Source: Chloroflexota bacterium
GTDB lineage: Bacteria; Chloroflexota; Anaerolineae; J102
Length of the DNA stretch: 64,000 nucleotides
Reading direction: 5' to 3'
Assembly (NCBI GenBank): GCA_029782215.1
Contig: JAKOVD010000032.1
Coordinates: 62,001-126,000, forward strand
The translations under genes and the position numbers were made by a program. Positions 35,327 through 43,514 of this stretch are shown here, piece after piece. Within the stretch, counting starts at the first letter, position 1. Each line of letters opens with the position of its first letter. The notes beneath the pieces were generated by a model. That model worked only from the letters and a program-made list of their open reading frames with translations, did no database searches and was not told the origin of the DNA.

Positions 35327-35950
35327 CTAGCCCGCGCGATTGCGATAGAGGTCCGGGTTGACCACGGCCTCCATCGCCATCTCATCCAGGAATCCTCCCA
35401 GGAAGGTGTTTAGCCTTCGCACATACGGCTGCGGATCACGCAGCATCTGGTTGTAGTCTACTTCCAGCAGGCGGAAGTTAGGCTGGGCCGTAATCCAGGC
35501 CTTCACCTTCGCCACGTGTTTGGCCATCAACTCCGCCAGCTTCTCGTCACTGATGTCGGACTGTTCTCCCCGGCGTTCCAACATCTTGCGCTGGGAGCGC
35601 AAGACCTCTTCCATCCGGCGGTTCATGAAGATGAGCGGGTATTCGTAGTCCGGCGGCAGATATTCCACCAGAGCCGAGATGACCTTGACCGTTTTCCCCT
35701 GGGCTGCGTCCAGCCATTCCCTGTCGCCTTTGTCAAGCTGCTTGACGCGCTCGAACTCATAATAGCCTTCCGGATTGTCGGCATCCGCCACGCGCTGCCC
35801 ATCACTGACGGGTGGAATACCTCCCGCCTCCAACATCTTCATCATCATCGACGTGCCGGAACGCGGCAGCCCTGAGACGATGACAACCGTACGTGGCGGC
35901 AGGCGCTCACTCTCGGTCTTGCGCAATCGACGTAGAAAACTCATGTCCAC
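35327..35950 (-). CDS. Sulfotransferase-family protein
   Basis: 207 residues, short for the family. The PAPS 5'-phosphosulfate loop is visible as VVIVSGLPRSGTSMMMKML (about residues 22-40). The 3'-phosphate-binding region is less clear: YPLIFMNRRMEEVLRSQRKML, with Arg and Ser in place of the usual RxPxxxxxS. The C-terminal half is helical and ends RRLNTFLGGFLDEMAMEAVV. It may sulfate a sugar of the exopolysaccharide or be a kinase-like relative. It lies 54 bases downstream of the UDP-sugar dehydrogenase. A second, longer sulfotransferase is at 44.5 kb. Confidence 0.75.
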   Translation of the reverse strand: MDMSFLRRLRKTESERLPPRTVVIVSGLPRSGTSMMMKMLEAGGIPPVSDGQRVADADNPEGYYEFERVKQLDKGDREWLDAAQGKTVKVISALVEYLPPDYEYPLIFMNRRMEEVLRSQRKMLERRGEQSDISDEKLAELMAKHVAKVKAWITAQPNFRLLEVDYNQMLRDPQPYVRRLNTFLGGFLDEMAMEAVVNPDLYRNRAG

Positions 35951-36004
35951 CTGCCCTGTGGGGTCCTGGGGGTTCGATCCAGAGGCATGGCGGCCGCCAG
36001 CGAT

Positions 36005-37354
36005 TCAGGCCTGGAAACCCGGCACCACGTGCCGCGTGTCGACAACCAGCTTGGCCTGGTGCGCAATCGCGGCCCAGTCGTAAAGGGAATGGTCAGTCGC
36101 CACCAGCACGCAGTCCGCCTGGGCAATCGACGCTTCCAGGTCGGGTTCGCAGTGCAGGATCACGCCGTTGAGCGACAGATCGGCCACGTAGGGGTCGTGG
36201 AACCGCACCTCGGCGCCCTTCTCGTGCAGGAGCTCAATGATGTCCAACGCAGGCGACTCACGCACGTCATCGATATCCTTCTTGTACGCCACGCCGAGCA
36301 CCAGGACGCGACTCCCCTTGATCGGCTTGCGGGCATCGTTGAGAGCATCCTGCACCCTGTCGACCCAGTAGCGTGGCATCTCACTGTTGATCTCGCCGGC
36401 GAGTTGGACGAAGCGAGCGTTATAGTTGAGCGTCTTGAGCTTCCACGAAAGGTAGTGTGGGTCAAGCGGAATGCAGTGCCCGCCCACGCCGGGTCCCGGC
36501 GTGAACTTCATGAACCCGTAAGGCTTTGTCGCTGCTGCGTCAATGACCTCCCACACATCCAGCCCAAGCTTATCGCACATGATGGCGACTTCATTGACCA
36601 GGGCGATATTGACGGCGCGGAATGTGTTTTCCAGCAGCTTGGTCATCTCTGCCGCTGCCGGCGAGGACACGGGTACGATGCGTTCGATCGCCTGGCCATA
36701 AAGCGTCACGGCGACTTCCTGACAAGCAGATGTAACACCCCCCACAACCTTGGGGGTGTTCTCGACCCGCCAGTCGGTGCGGCCGGGGTCAATGCGCTCA
36801 GGTGAAAAGGCCAGGAAGAAGTCCGTGCCCACGCGCCACGATTCGTGCAGCGCCGCCGCGGGCGCTTGCAGCAGCATGGGCAGCAGGAGGTCCTGCGTGG
36901 TGCCCGGATAGGTGGTCGATTCCAGCACGACCAGCATACCAGGATGCAGATACTGAGCGATTGACTCACCGGCCGCGATCAGATAGCGCACATCCGGATC
37001 GCGTGTCTTGTTCAACGGCGTTGGCACGCAGATGATGACGGCATCGCAGTGCGCAAGAACGCCGTAGTCCGTGGTGGCGCGAATAGAGCCCACCGCTCGC
37101 CCCTGCCCTTCGGCGGCGCTGGCATCCTTGCTTGTGAACCGCACGAGGACGTTCGAGGGCACGTCTTGCACGTGCGATTCGCCACGGTTGATGGCCGCCA
37201 CCCGGCCAGAGTCGACATCGATGCCGACCACTTCGAAGCCCTGGCTGGCAAAGGCGACTGCCAACGGCAGGCCTACATACCCCAGACCGACAATGGCGAC
37301 AACGCTGTTGTGGTCATGGATCTTCTTGAGGAGCTGTTTCTTCGTTTCAGTCAT
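36005..37354 (-). CDS. UDP-N-acetyl-sugar 6-dehydrogenase (WbpA/WecC type)
   Basis: 449 residues. NAD-dependent four-electron oxidation of a UDP-hexose to a UDP-uronate. N-terminal Rossmann domain VAIVGLGYVGLPLAVAFA (about 18-35), central KLLENTFRAVNIALVNE, catalytic Cys294 in GPGVGGHCIPLDPHYL, and C-terminal Rossmann domain with VLVLGVAYKKDIDDVRESP. The GxGxGGHCIPxDPxYL form is that of the UDP-GlcNAc/UDP-ManNAc dehydrogenases. With the UDP-GlcNAc 2-epimerase at 52.3 kb it could make UDP-ManNAcA; alone, UDP-GlcNAcA. The gene is 45 bases after the NusG-like gene. Confidence 0.92.
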   Translation of the reverse strand: MTETKKQLLKKIHDHNSVVAIVGLGYVGLPLAVAFASQGFEVVGIDVDSGRVAAINRGESHVQDVPSNVLVRFTSKDASAAEGQGRAVGSIRATTDYGVLAHCDAVIICVPTPLNKTRDPDVRYLIAAGESIAQYLHPGMLVVLESTTYPGTTQDLLLPMLLQAPAAALHESWRVGTDFFLAFSPERIDPGRTDWRVENTPKVVGGVTSACQEVAVTLYGQAIERIVPVSSPAAAEMTKLLENTFRAVNIALVNEVAIMCDKLGLDVWEVIDAAATKPYGFMKFTPGPGVGGHCIPLDPHYLSWKLKTLNYNARFVQLAGEINSEMPRYWVDRVQDALNDARKPIKGSRVLVLGVAYKKDIDDVRESPALDIIELLHEKGAEVRFHDPYVADLSLNGVILHCEPDLEASIAQADCVLVATDHSLYDWAAIAHQAKLVVDTRHVVPGFQA

Positions 37355-37399
37355 CGTTCGGGTGATTTCGGTTCGGATGGTGGCGCCAAATGGGGCGTC

Positions 37400-37999
37400 C
37401 TACAACGTCTGGGCAGTGGATGAGCCCCTATGGATCGGCCGGCCGCGACCACGCGTCGTGCGGTGACGGGCATGTCCGGACGGCTCACTGACAGGCTCCA
37501 ACTGGTCCATAGGCACCTCTGCTTCATGCAGGCGCCCAAGAAATTCAAGCAGCACCAGCGCTCGCTGCGACGATCGCATCGGACCCTGGAACACTGCCTC
37601 CAGCCCCTGCAGGGGTCCTCCGGTGAGGCGCACACGGTCGCCGGTGTGGAAAGGATAATCGGGCAGGCCACCTTCGGCATTGAACTGATCGATCCGCTCG
37701 CGTATGGTGGTCACCAGATCGGCGCGGATGGGCTGGGGTCGGTCCCCGAAAGCCACCAGGTGGATCACGCCGGGAATGGCATCGATGGCTGCGGCTGTGA
37801 TGCGGCCAAGGTCAACCTGCACAAAGAGATAGCGGGGGAAGAACGGCCGCAACTGCTTGCGCCCTCGATACTGCTGCAGCACCTCTGGCAGGTAAACCTC
37901 CAGACTGAGGCGCTCCTGGAGCAAACTGGCGGCCATGAGTTCCTTCTGGGGCTTGGTGTGAACCACGTACCAGGCGGCCGGATCGTGCTCGGTCATCAT
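37400..37999 (-). CDS. NusG-family antiterminator (RfaH/LoaP-like paralogue)
   Basis: 199 residues. An NGN domain (WYVVHTKPQKELMAASLL ... FPRYLFVQVDLG, residues 8-100) is followed by a KOW domain (HTGDRVRLTGGPLQGLEAVF, about 122-145) and a basic C-terminal tail (RHRTTRGRGRP). General NusG proteins are normally encoded beside secE and rplK; this one sits inside a glycan locus as second gene of a unit, which is the habit of RfaH, LoaP and UpxY proteins. I infer it helps RNA polymerase read the long glycan operons. TTG/ATG/ATG codons follow one another at 38002-37994; I used the first ATG. Confidence 0.88.
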   Translation of the reverse strand: MMTEHDPAAWYVVHTKPQKELMAASLLQERLSLEVYLPEVLQQYRGRKQLRPFFPRYLFVQVDLGRITAAAIDAIPGVIHLVAFGDRPQPIRADLVTTIRERIDQFNAEGGLPDYPFHTGDRVRLTGGPLQGLEAVFQGPMRSSQRALVLLEFLGRLHEAEVPMDQLEPVSEPSGHARHRTTRGRGRPIHRGSSTAQTL

Positions 38000-38071
38000 C
38001 AACGGCGTCGTGACCTATGCAGAACTGTGGCGACAGGCCGTTGCTGCCTGCAGCAGGTGGGACCTGGGCGC

Positions 38072-39064
38072 CTAGCGGGCGGCGGAACGCGGGCTGTCAT
38101 AGCTCGCCATGAAGGAAGCAACGCGGGCAAGAATCTCGTCCAGGGGAACACGCGGCTCCCAACCGAGCAGGTTGCGCACGCGCGTCGTCTCCGGCACGCG
38201 GCGCCGCATGTCCTCGAAGCCAGGGGCGTAGGCCTGATCATAGGGAATGAGCTGGATCGGCGACGCGCTGCGCGTCACGGTCTTCACGCGGTGAGCCAGC
38301 TCGAGAATGGTCACCTCCTCGGTAGAGCCAACGTTGTAAACGCGACCCACCGCATCGGGGTGCAGCGCCAGCCCCATGAGGGCGAGCACGACATCGGACA
38401 CGTCGCAAAAGCACCGTGATTGCGCACCGTCCCCATAGACCGTGATGGGTTGGCCGCGCAGCGCCTGCGTCAGGAAACGCGGGATGACCATGCCGTAGCG
38501 CCCCGTCTGGCGCGGCCCGACGGTGTTGAAGAGCCTGGCAACAATGACCGGCAGGTCGCGCTCGCGGTAATAAGCCAGGGCAAGAAACTCATCTACCATC
38601 TTCGATGCCGCATAGGCCCAGCGGCTCCTGCTGGTCGGGCCCAACACGGCATCGTCATCCTCCTGAAACGGCACCCGGCTGCCCTTGCCGTAGACCTCGG
38701 AGGTCGATGCCACCAGCACCTTGGCGCGATAGCGAGCCGCTGCCTGGAGGACTGCCTCCGTTCCCATCACGTTGGTTTCGATAGTGTGCACCGGATGCTC
38801 GACGATAAGCTGGACACCCACGGCGGCGGCAAGATGAACAATGACCTGGCACTCGCTGACCAGGCGATCAAGCACCACGGCATTGGCAATGGCATCAATC
38901 GCGAACCGGAAGCCCGGTCTGCCCACCAATGGCTCGATGTTCTCAAATCGACCTGTCGAGAGGTCATCCAACACCGTGACCTCGTGGCCTGCGGCCAGAA
39001 GGGCCTCCGTCAGATGACTGCCGATGAAGCCGGCGCCGCCCGTAATTAGAAATCGCATCGACAT
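38072..39064 (-). CDS. NAD-dependent sugar-nucleotide epimerase/dehydratase (extended SDR)
   Basis: 330 residues from the ATG at 39064 (MSMRFLITGGAGFIGSHL); a second ATG two codons later is equally possible, and the frame upstream is not conserved. Rossmann GGAGFIGS, catalytic STSEVYGKG and YAASK (Tyr-x3-Lys) are present. RLFNTVGPRQTGRYGMVIPRF and TVYGDGAQSRCF are typical of UDP-glucose/UDP-glucuronate 4-epimerase and UDP-glucuronate decarboxylase relatives; the exact product cannot be decided. First gene after the promoter at 39201-39229; its 130-base leader is the place where a NusG-paralogue recruitment signal would be expected. Confidence 0.9.
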   Translation of the reverse strand: MSMRFLITGGAGFIGSHLTEALLAAGHEVTVLDDLSTGRFENIEPLVGRPGFRFAIDAIANAVVLDRLVSECQVIVHLAAAVGVQLIVEHPVHTIETNVMGTEAVLQAAARYRAKVLVASTSEVYGKGSRVPFQEDDDAVLGPTSRSRWAYAASKMVDEFLALAYYRERDLPVIVARLFNTVGPRQTGRYGMVIPRFLTQALRGQPITVYGDGAQSRCFCDVSDVVLALMGLALHPDAVGRVYNVGSTEEVTILELAHRVKTVTRSASPIQLIPYDQAYAPGFEDMRRRVPETTRVRNLLGWEPRVPLDEILARVASFMASYDSPRSAAR

Positions 39065-39200
39065 GAAAGGAAAAGGGGCAAAGTGAACGACCGGTGTGGA
39101 CCTGGACGTGGCTCGTTTCACTGGGAAATCCGCCAACTCGCCAGTGCCAGCCCGGTGGTGAAAATCATGTGCAAGACCCCCCACCGTCTGTGGCTTGGAG

Positions 39201-39229
39201 ATGATAGCACTTCAGGGCACAAGTGACAA
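39201..39229 (-). promoter_or_regulatory. Promoter of the epimerase/NusG-like unit
   Basis: On the minus strand TTGTCA (39229-39224), exactly 17 bases, TATCAT (39206-39201). Transcription would start near 39194, giving a 130-base leader to 39064. The same hexamers occur in the promoter at 63943-63972. Confidence 0.7.
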
Positions 39230-39266
39230 TGCCGGAACCGCCCCTTGTGCGGCGACGGGCCCGGAC

Positions 39267-39319
39267 AAAAAACTGGCGCAGATTCTGAAAGCTTTGGAGC
39301 TTCCAGAATCTGCGCCAGT
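39267..39319 (-). terminator. Intrinsic terminator after the stalked glycosidase gene
   Basis: ACTGGCGCAGATTCTG (39272-39287) pairs perfectly with 39304-39319; after one mismatch the stem continues AAGCT/AGCTT around a TTGG loop. On the minus strand the stem is followed by six U residues (A at 39267-39272). It closes the long 63.9-39.4 kb series. Confidence 0.9.
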
Positions 39320-39356
39320 CTTGCTGCTGCCGCGGCCGGCCGCGCCGGCCTTTCCG

Positions 39357-41177
39357 CTACTTGCTCACGAGTGGCAAGTACGTCCTCCACGGACGCACGT
39401 TCACCGTCGGCGTCGCCGTCGGCGTGACCGTTGCGCTTAGATCAACGGTGGGGGTGACAGTCGGCGTGGGAGTGGAGGTTGGCGGCGTGGTTGCCGTAGG
39501 CGTCGGGGAAGGTGAAGGCGTCACCGTGGGCGTGAACGTGGGACCGGGAGAGGAGGTTGGCGTCGGCGTGGCTGTGGCTGTACGCGTCGGGGTCGCCGTC
39601 GGCGTAGCTGTGGCTGTGCGCGTCGGGGTCGCCGTCGGCGTGGCCGTGGGGGTGCGTGTAGCCGTGGGCGTCAGCGTGGAGGTGGGTGACGGCGTGGCTG
39701 TGGGCGTGTTGGAGGCCGTAGGGGTGACCGTGGGCGTGTAGGTCGCCATGCTCAGGTCTTCCACGATCTGCGGCCGGGCGCTGACAGGTATGTCGACGTA
39801 CTTCGGACTCGGGTTGGAGTCTTGCACGCTGCCATCCTTGTAGTCCGTCTTGGCGCCGAACTGCGTGACGACCCGCAGGGTGCCGCCAACGACGTTGGTT
39901 TTGAGTGGTATCTTGGCGGTGGTCTCCTGAGTCTCCCAGAGAACCGTCTGCCTCCTCCCTTTCACCAGGAATTCATAGCTTTCCACCGAGGTCAAAGCCG
40001 GATTCTCATGTCCGACATATTGGGCGCCGGCCATCTCACGCGTAAACGTCTGGTAACTGTAGTAACCCGGCTTCATGGTGAGATCGTTCGCCAGAAGACC
40101 GTACTTGCGCTCCCAACTGGGACCGGTTTGGTCCACGCCCATGAACCAGATGATGGGACTCAGGCCCGCCGACATCGCTCGCGTCATTTCTTTGAAGACA
40201 TCGTCGGCCTGCTTCTGCAGGCTGTAGTCCTGTTTGTCGCTCGCCGGACCGCTGGAAGGGCTGCCGATCTCGGACAGCATGACCGGCTTGCTAATGGCAT
40301 CACCCGTCTTGTCCATGTACTCCTGCCGCAGATAGCCTGCCTTGGCAATCACGCCGTTGTTGTAGAGACCGTTGTCCCACTTCCAGGCCCAGGCATAGTA
40401 GTAATGAAAGTTGATGATGTCGAAGTAGTTCTTCCCGTTGCCCGCCTTGGAGTCCAAGACCTGGTCAAAGAACCACGGATCGAACTTGCCGCCGTCAAGC
40501 GGCCAGTTGTCATAGGCCAACGCCCCCAGGAGCACTTTGGCCTCGGGGTTTGCCTGCTTCACCGCCGGATAGACCGACTTCAGCATTGTGGCGTAGACCC
40601 CACCGCCAAGACCTGGGGTCACGTTCGGGGGCGGCGTCGGCGAACCCCAGCAGCCGCCCAAGTCGGCGTCCGGGTCAAAGCTGTCCGGCTCGTTGTACAT
40701 GGCCCAGTGCAGGATGTTGTAGGGTGGGACCGAATAGCGCGCCACCGCCCGGCGCATAAATTCCGCCAACGCCGGCAGGTCGGTCACTGGCCCGCAGTCA
40801 TTGGGCGCCGCCCACTTCGGGTTGCCCGTGACCGTCACCACCATCTGGTAGCCCTGGGCCGCGGCTTTGCCCAGCGCGGCATCGGTGCTGGCCCAGTTGT
40901 AGACACCCTTGGTCGATTCGATCTCGGTCCAGATGACATTGATCGAAAGCCAGCGGGCGCCCGCAGCCGCCATTTCGCTGCCGCCGCGCAGGGTGGAGCG
41001 CTCATGAATATAGATACCGAAGGGATCTTGCGGTGTGGCCTGCGCCACGACCGCTGGGCCTGAGCTATGGCCTGCTTGCGCATCCTGGGCACGGCTCGCG
41101 GCCGGGGGTGCTCCGGCCAACACCAACAAGAGCAGAAGGACAAATGGAAGGATCTTGGCGAAACGATTCATGGACAT
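39357..41177 (-). CDS. Secreted clan GH-A-like glycosidase with Thr-Pro stalk and YLPLV tail
   Basis: 606 residues. Signal peptide (1-30), then a TIM-barrel region (about 50-400) like GH39/GH5-type enzymes: SINVIWTEIESTKGVYNW, TGNPKWAAPND, acid/base E163 in HWAMYNEPDSF and nucleophile E303 in KPVMLSEIGSP. Then a small beta domain, a 110-residue Thr-Pro stalk (480-592) and the C-terminus RPWRTYLPLVSK. The tail recurs at the ends of exported Chloroflexota proteins, from memory, and may be a sorting signal. It probably trims or remodels the polymer made by this locus on the cell surface. The promoter is unclear, 150 bases lie upstream; a strong terminator follows. Confidence 0.85.
   Translation of the reverse strand: MSMNRFAKILPFVLLLLLVLAGAPPAASRAQDAQAGHSSGPAVVAQATPQDPFGIYIHERSTLRGGSEMAAAGARWLSINVIWTEIESTKGVYNWASTDAALGKAAAQGYQMVVTVTGNPKWAAPNDCGPVTDLPALAEFMRRAVARYSVPPYNILHWAMYNEPDSFDPDADLGGCWGSPTPPPNVTPGLGGGVYATMLKSVYPAVKQANPEAKVLLGALAYDNWPLDGGKFDPWFFDQVLDSKAGNGKNYFDIINFHYYYAWAWKWDNGLYNNGVIAKAGYLRQEYMDKTGDAISKPVMLSEIGSPSSGPASDKQDYSLQKQADDVFKEMTRAMSAGLSPIIWFMGVDQTGPSWERKYGLLANDLTMKPGYYSYQTFTREMAGAQYVGHENPALTSVESYEFLVKGRRQTVLWETQETTAKIPLKTNVVGGTLRVVTQFGAKTDYKDGSVQDSNPSPKYVDIPVSARPQIVEDLSMATYTPTVTPTASNTPTATPSPTSTLTPTATRTPTATPTATPTRTATATPTATPTRTATATPTPTSSPGPTFTPTVTPSPSPTPTATTPPTSTPTPTVTPTVDLSATVTPTATPTVNVRPWRTYLPLVSK
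39565..39636. repeat. 36-bp tandem repeat in the stalk coding region
   Basis: Units 39565-39600 and 39601-39636 differ at two bases and encode the 12-residue Thr-Pro-Ala-Arg repeat; degenerate copies flank them. The unit length keeps the frame, so stalk length can vary without loss of the C-terminal tail. Confidence 0.8.
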
Positions 41178-41327
41178 GTTAAGACAGGGAGGCGATCGGT
41201 TGAGAGGCAGCGGTCACGGTCTTTGAGCCTGGTCCGGCAGATAGGACGCCGCCTCCCTCGCATTCCGTACCAGAGCGAAGGCGGCGAATCCGCACGCCCG
41301 CGCGCCTGGCCGGCCACGACCCGCCCT

Positions 41328-43403
41328 TCACTTGACCTTAGCCAATTCCAGGCGCCGCAGCGTGACGGTGCGTCCCTTAGGTGTACCGCCGCTCTTGGAG
41401 GGATCGCCCCCGCTGTTCAGGAAACGAATGCTGATATCAGTCAGAACAGGTGCATCGATCTGGAATTCAAGGCGCCGAGAGGTGGTTTTCGGGCTGGTTT
41501 CGAACTTTTCGATGAGTTTGTCGGCAACCCACACTTCGAGGATGGCAGGAACTCCATCCACGGTCGTGCCGCTGGCGTCGATCTGCATGCGGTAGCTGCC
41601 GGCCGGAAGATACACCTGGGGAGTGCGCATATCGACGTTGCGAACCAGCGACACAGCGCCATTATTGAGCACATTCATCGGCCCGCGGAGCTGCGTCAGG
41701 TCAAAAACACGATCGCGCCACTCCTTGGCCTTCATGTCTTCCGTGAGAGCCAGACGGGAGATCGTGATCTTGGGATCTCCCTGCGGCACCGGAGGATAGT
41801 AGTCGGCGATGAAGCTGACCGGTTTGCCGTCCAGGGTGAAGATGCCACTCATCCCCTCTGCGAATGAATTGAGACGCGCACCAAGCCCCTTATCCTTCGC
41901 AGGGCCCCGGGAAGAGTCGAACTGGGGCATCAGAACGAGAGCATCACCATAGTCAACCACCACGCGATAGAAATCGTCGCGGCCCAGTTTCGCAAACGGC
42001 AGCACCACGATGTTGTAGTCCTGCGCCAGCGAACGAATGTCCATTCCCAACTCCTCCGGCACGATCACCGTTTCCTTGGGCGCGGCATTGCTGCGTATCC
42101 AGGCTGCGGCTTGGGTGCGCGTATCCGGGGTCTCAAAGGCCCATGCCCGCACACGGTTGCTCGGCAACGCGACAGTGAGCAGCAGAGCAACCACGACAAC
42201 GGCAGCGCCGCGGGCAACCCAGGGACGGCGCACATACTTCGCGGCGACACCGGCAATGATCAGGTAGATCCAGGAAGCGCCCGCCGCCACGAAGACGGCA
42301 TAGAACATGAAGACGGGGATGATGTTGCGGACGAAGAACGTCGTCTGCTGGCTCATGGTGAACACAAGCAGCACCGGGAAGGAGAGGAGAATGATGGCAT
42401 GGCGCCAGTTCTGCCGTGCTAACCTCACGACGCCCAAGGCGGCCAGGACAACACTCGCCCAGCCCATATCGCGACGGATTGACGCCAGGTAGCTGATCAA
42501 GGCACGCCATCCCGCCTCCGCCTCGTGTCCGGGATGTCCCCGTGCATAGTGGTTGAAGACGCCTCCCAGGGCATCCAGGAAGGCGCTAAAGTCAAGCAGG
42601 CTGTAGGGCGTCGTGATCAGGAACCCCACCACCGCCATGAGACAGAGCAGAATCGCTGCGGCCAGGCGCTTCTGCACCCCATAGAACAGGATGACGAGGA
42701 GCGCAGGAAGCAGCACAAGCGCCATGTTGTATTTGGAGCCCATGGCCAGGCCGGACAGCAGTCCCGGAATGACGCTCTTGTAGAGAAACCCCTGGCGATC
42801 GCGGTAGAGGAAGAGGTAAGCATAGACAAGCGCCACCGTGAATGCCCCCACGATGTCGACGTTGAGATACTGCTGCGACAGGAAGGCGTATTCGCTCGAA
42901 AGGGTCAGAACCAGCGGCGCCAGGAAGAGCAAGCCCAGGTCATCGAAGGCACGCCAGGCAGTCAAGCCTATCAAGACCATGCCCAGCACCGAAAGGAAGG
43001 CAAAGAGCAGCCTCGGCGGCATCATGATCCGGCTTTGCGTGTAATAGGGGAAGCCGTTGACCGCAAGATCCTTCGTCGTTCTCACTTCGACATGGCGTGC
43101 CGCATCCAGGAAGCCCAAGGTAAGCCCACCGGAAATGAGGTAGATCGGGAGAGATGGGTAGGTCAGGTAGTGCGGATTGAAGTCGCCTGTCTTCAGGATC
43201 GCCGTGGCCGGACCGACCAACGCCGGCTCGTCGACATGGCCGGGATAGGGCATCGAACTGCGGATGTGGTGCACGCGCAGGCCAAAAGCGAAGAGGGCAA
43301 CCACGAGCATGGCGCCGAGCGCCAACGTTCGCGGCGACACTTCGCGCAGGCGCTGGACCAGGCGGCGAGAATAGTCAGCGGGTGATAACGTGGTCGGTGT
43401 CAT
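41328..43403 (-). CDS. GT-C membrane glycosyltransferase (PMT/ArnT-like)
   Basis: 691 residues. About 11-12 hydrophobic helices fill residues 25-420; the first extracytoplasmic loop has MPYPGHVDEPALVGPA with the acidic DE pair that GT-C enzymes use for catalysis or metal binding, and later FLSQQYLNVDIVGAF. After residue 430 there is a soluble part with a beta-rich end (VYLPAGSYRMQIDASGTTVDGVPAILEVWV), which looks like a jelly-roll carbohydrate-binding domain. It probably transfers a sugar from a polyprenyl phosphate to an external acceptor, possibly protein Thr residues of the neighbouring stalked protein. That acceptor is my inference. Confidence 0.8.
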   Translation of the reverse strand: MTPTTLSPADYSRRLVQRLREVSPRTLALGAMLVVALFAFGLRVHHIRSSMPYPGHVDEPALVGPATAILKTGDFNPHYLTYPSLPIYLISGGLTLGFLDAARHVEVRTTKDLAVNGFPYYTQSRIMMPPRLLFAFLSVLGMVLIGLTAWRAFDDLGLLFLAPLVLTLSSEYAFLSQQYLNVDIVGAFTVALVYAYLFLYRDRQGFLYKSVIPGLLSGLAMGSKYNMALVLLPALLVILFYGVQKRLAAAILLCLMAVVGFLITTPYSLLDFSAFLDALGGVFNHYARGHPGHEAEAGWRALISYLASIRRDMGWASVVLAALGVVRLARQNWRHAIILLSFPVLLVFTMSQQTTFFVRNIIPVFMFYAVFVAAGASWIYLIIAGVAAKYVRRPWVARGAAVVVVALLLTVALPSNRVRAWAFETPDTRTQAAAWIRSNAAPKETVIVPEELGMDIRSLAQDYNIVVLPFAKLGRDDFYRVVVDYGDALVLMPQFDSSRGPAKDKGLGARLNSFAEGMSGIFTLDGKPVSFIADYYPPVPQGDPKITISRLALTEDMKAKEWRDRVFDLTQLRGPMNVLNNGAVSLVRNVDMRTPQVYLPAGSYRMQIDASGTTVDGVPAILEVWVADKLIEKFETSPKTTSRRLEFQIDAPVLTDISIRFLNSGGDPSKSGGTPKGRTVTLRRLELAKVK

Positions 43404-43514
43404 CGTTCGGGAACCTTCCAGGGCGTTGGCGTCTCTGAGTTCGGCTTGATGGAGGTCGGCGCCGCAAGACCGGCGGACCCGTTGACTTCGTAGCGGTGTG
43501 CGCGTTGCCGGGCG

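Noticed and set aside
39361-39741. Plus-strand frame with Val-Gly repeats (GVAVGVTVAL...)
   Set aside because: Antisense translation of the Thr-Pro stalk; not an elastin-like protein.
40959-41000. LPXTG sortase signal on stalked proteins
   Set aside because: Neither stalked protein has an LPXTG; one ends with a helix plus RRQQGS, the other with YLPLVSK. No sortase gene is in the window.
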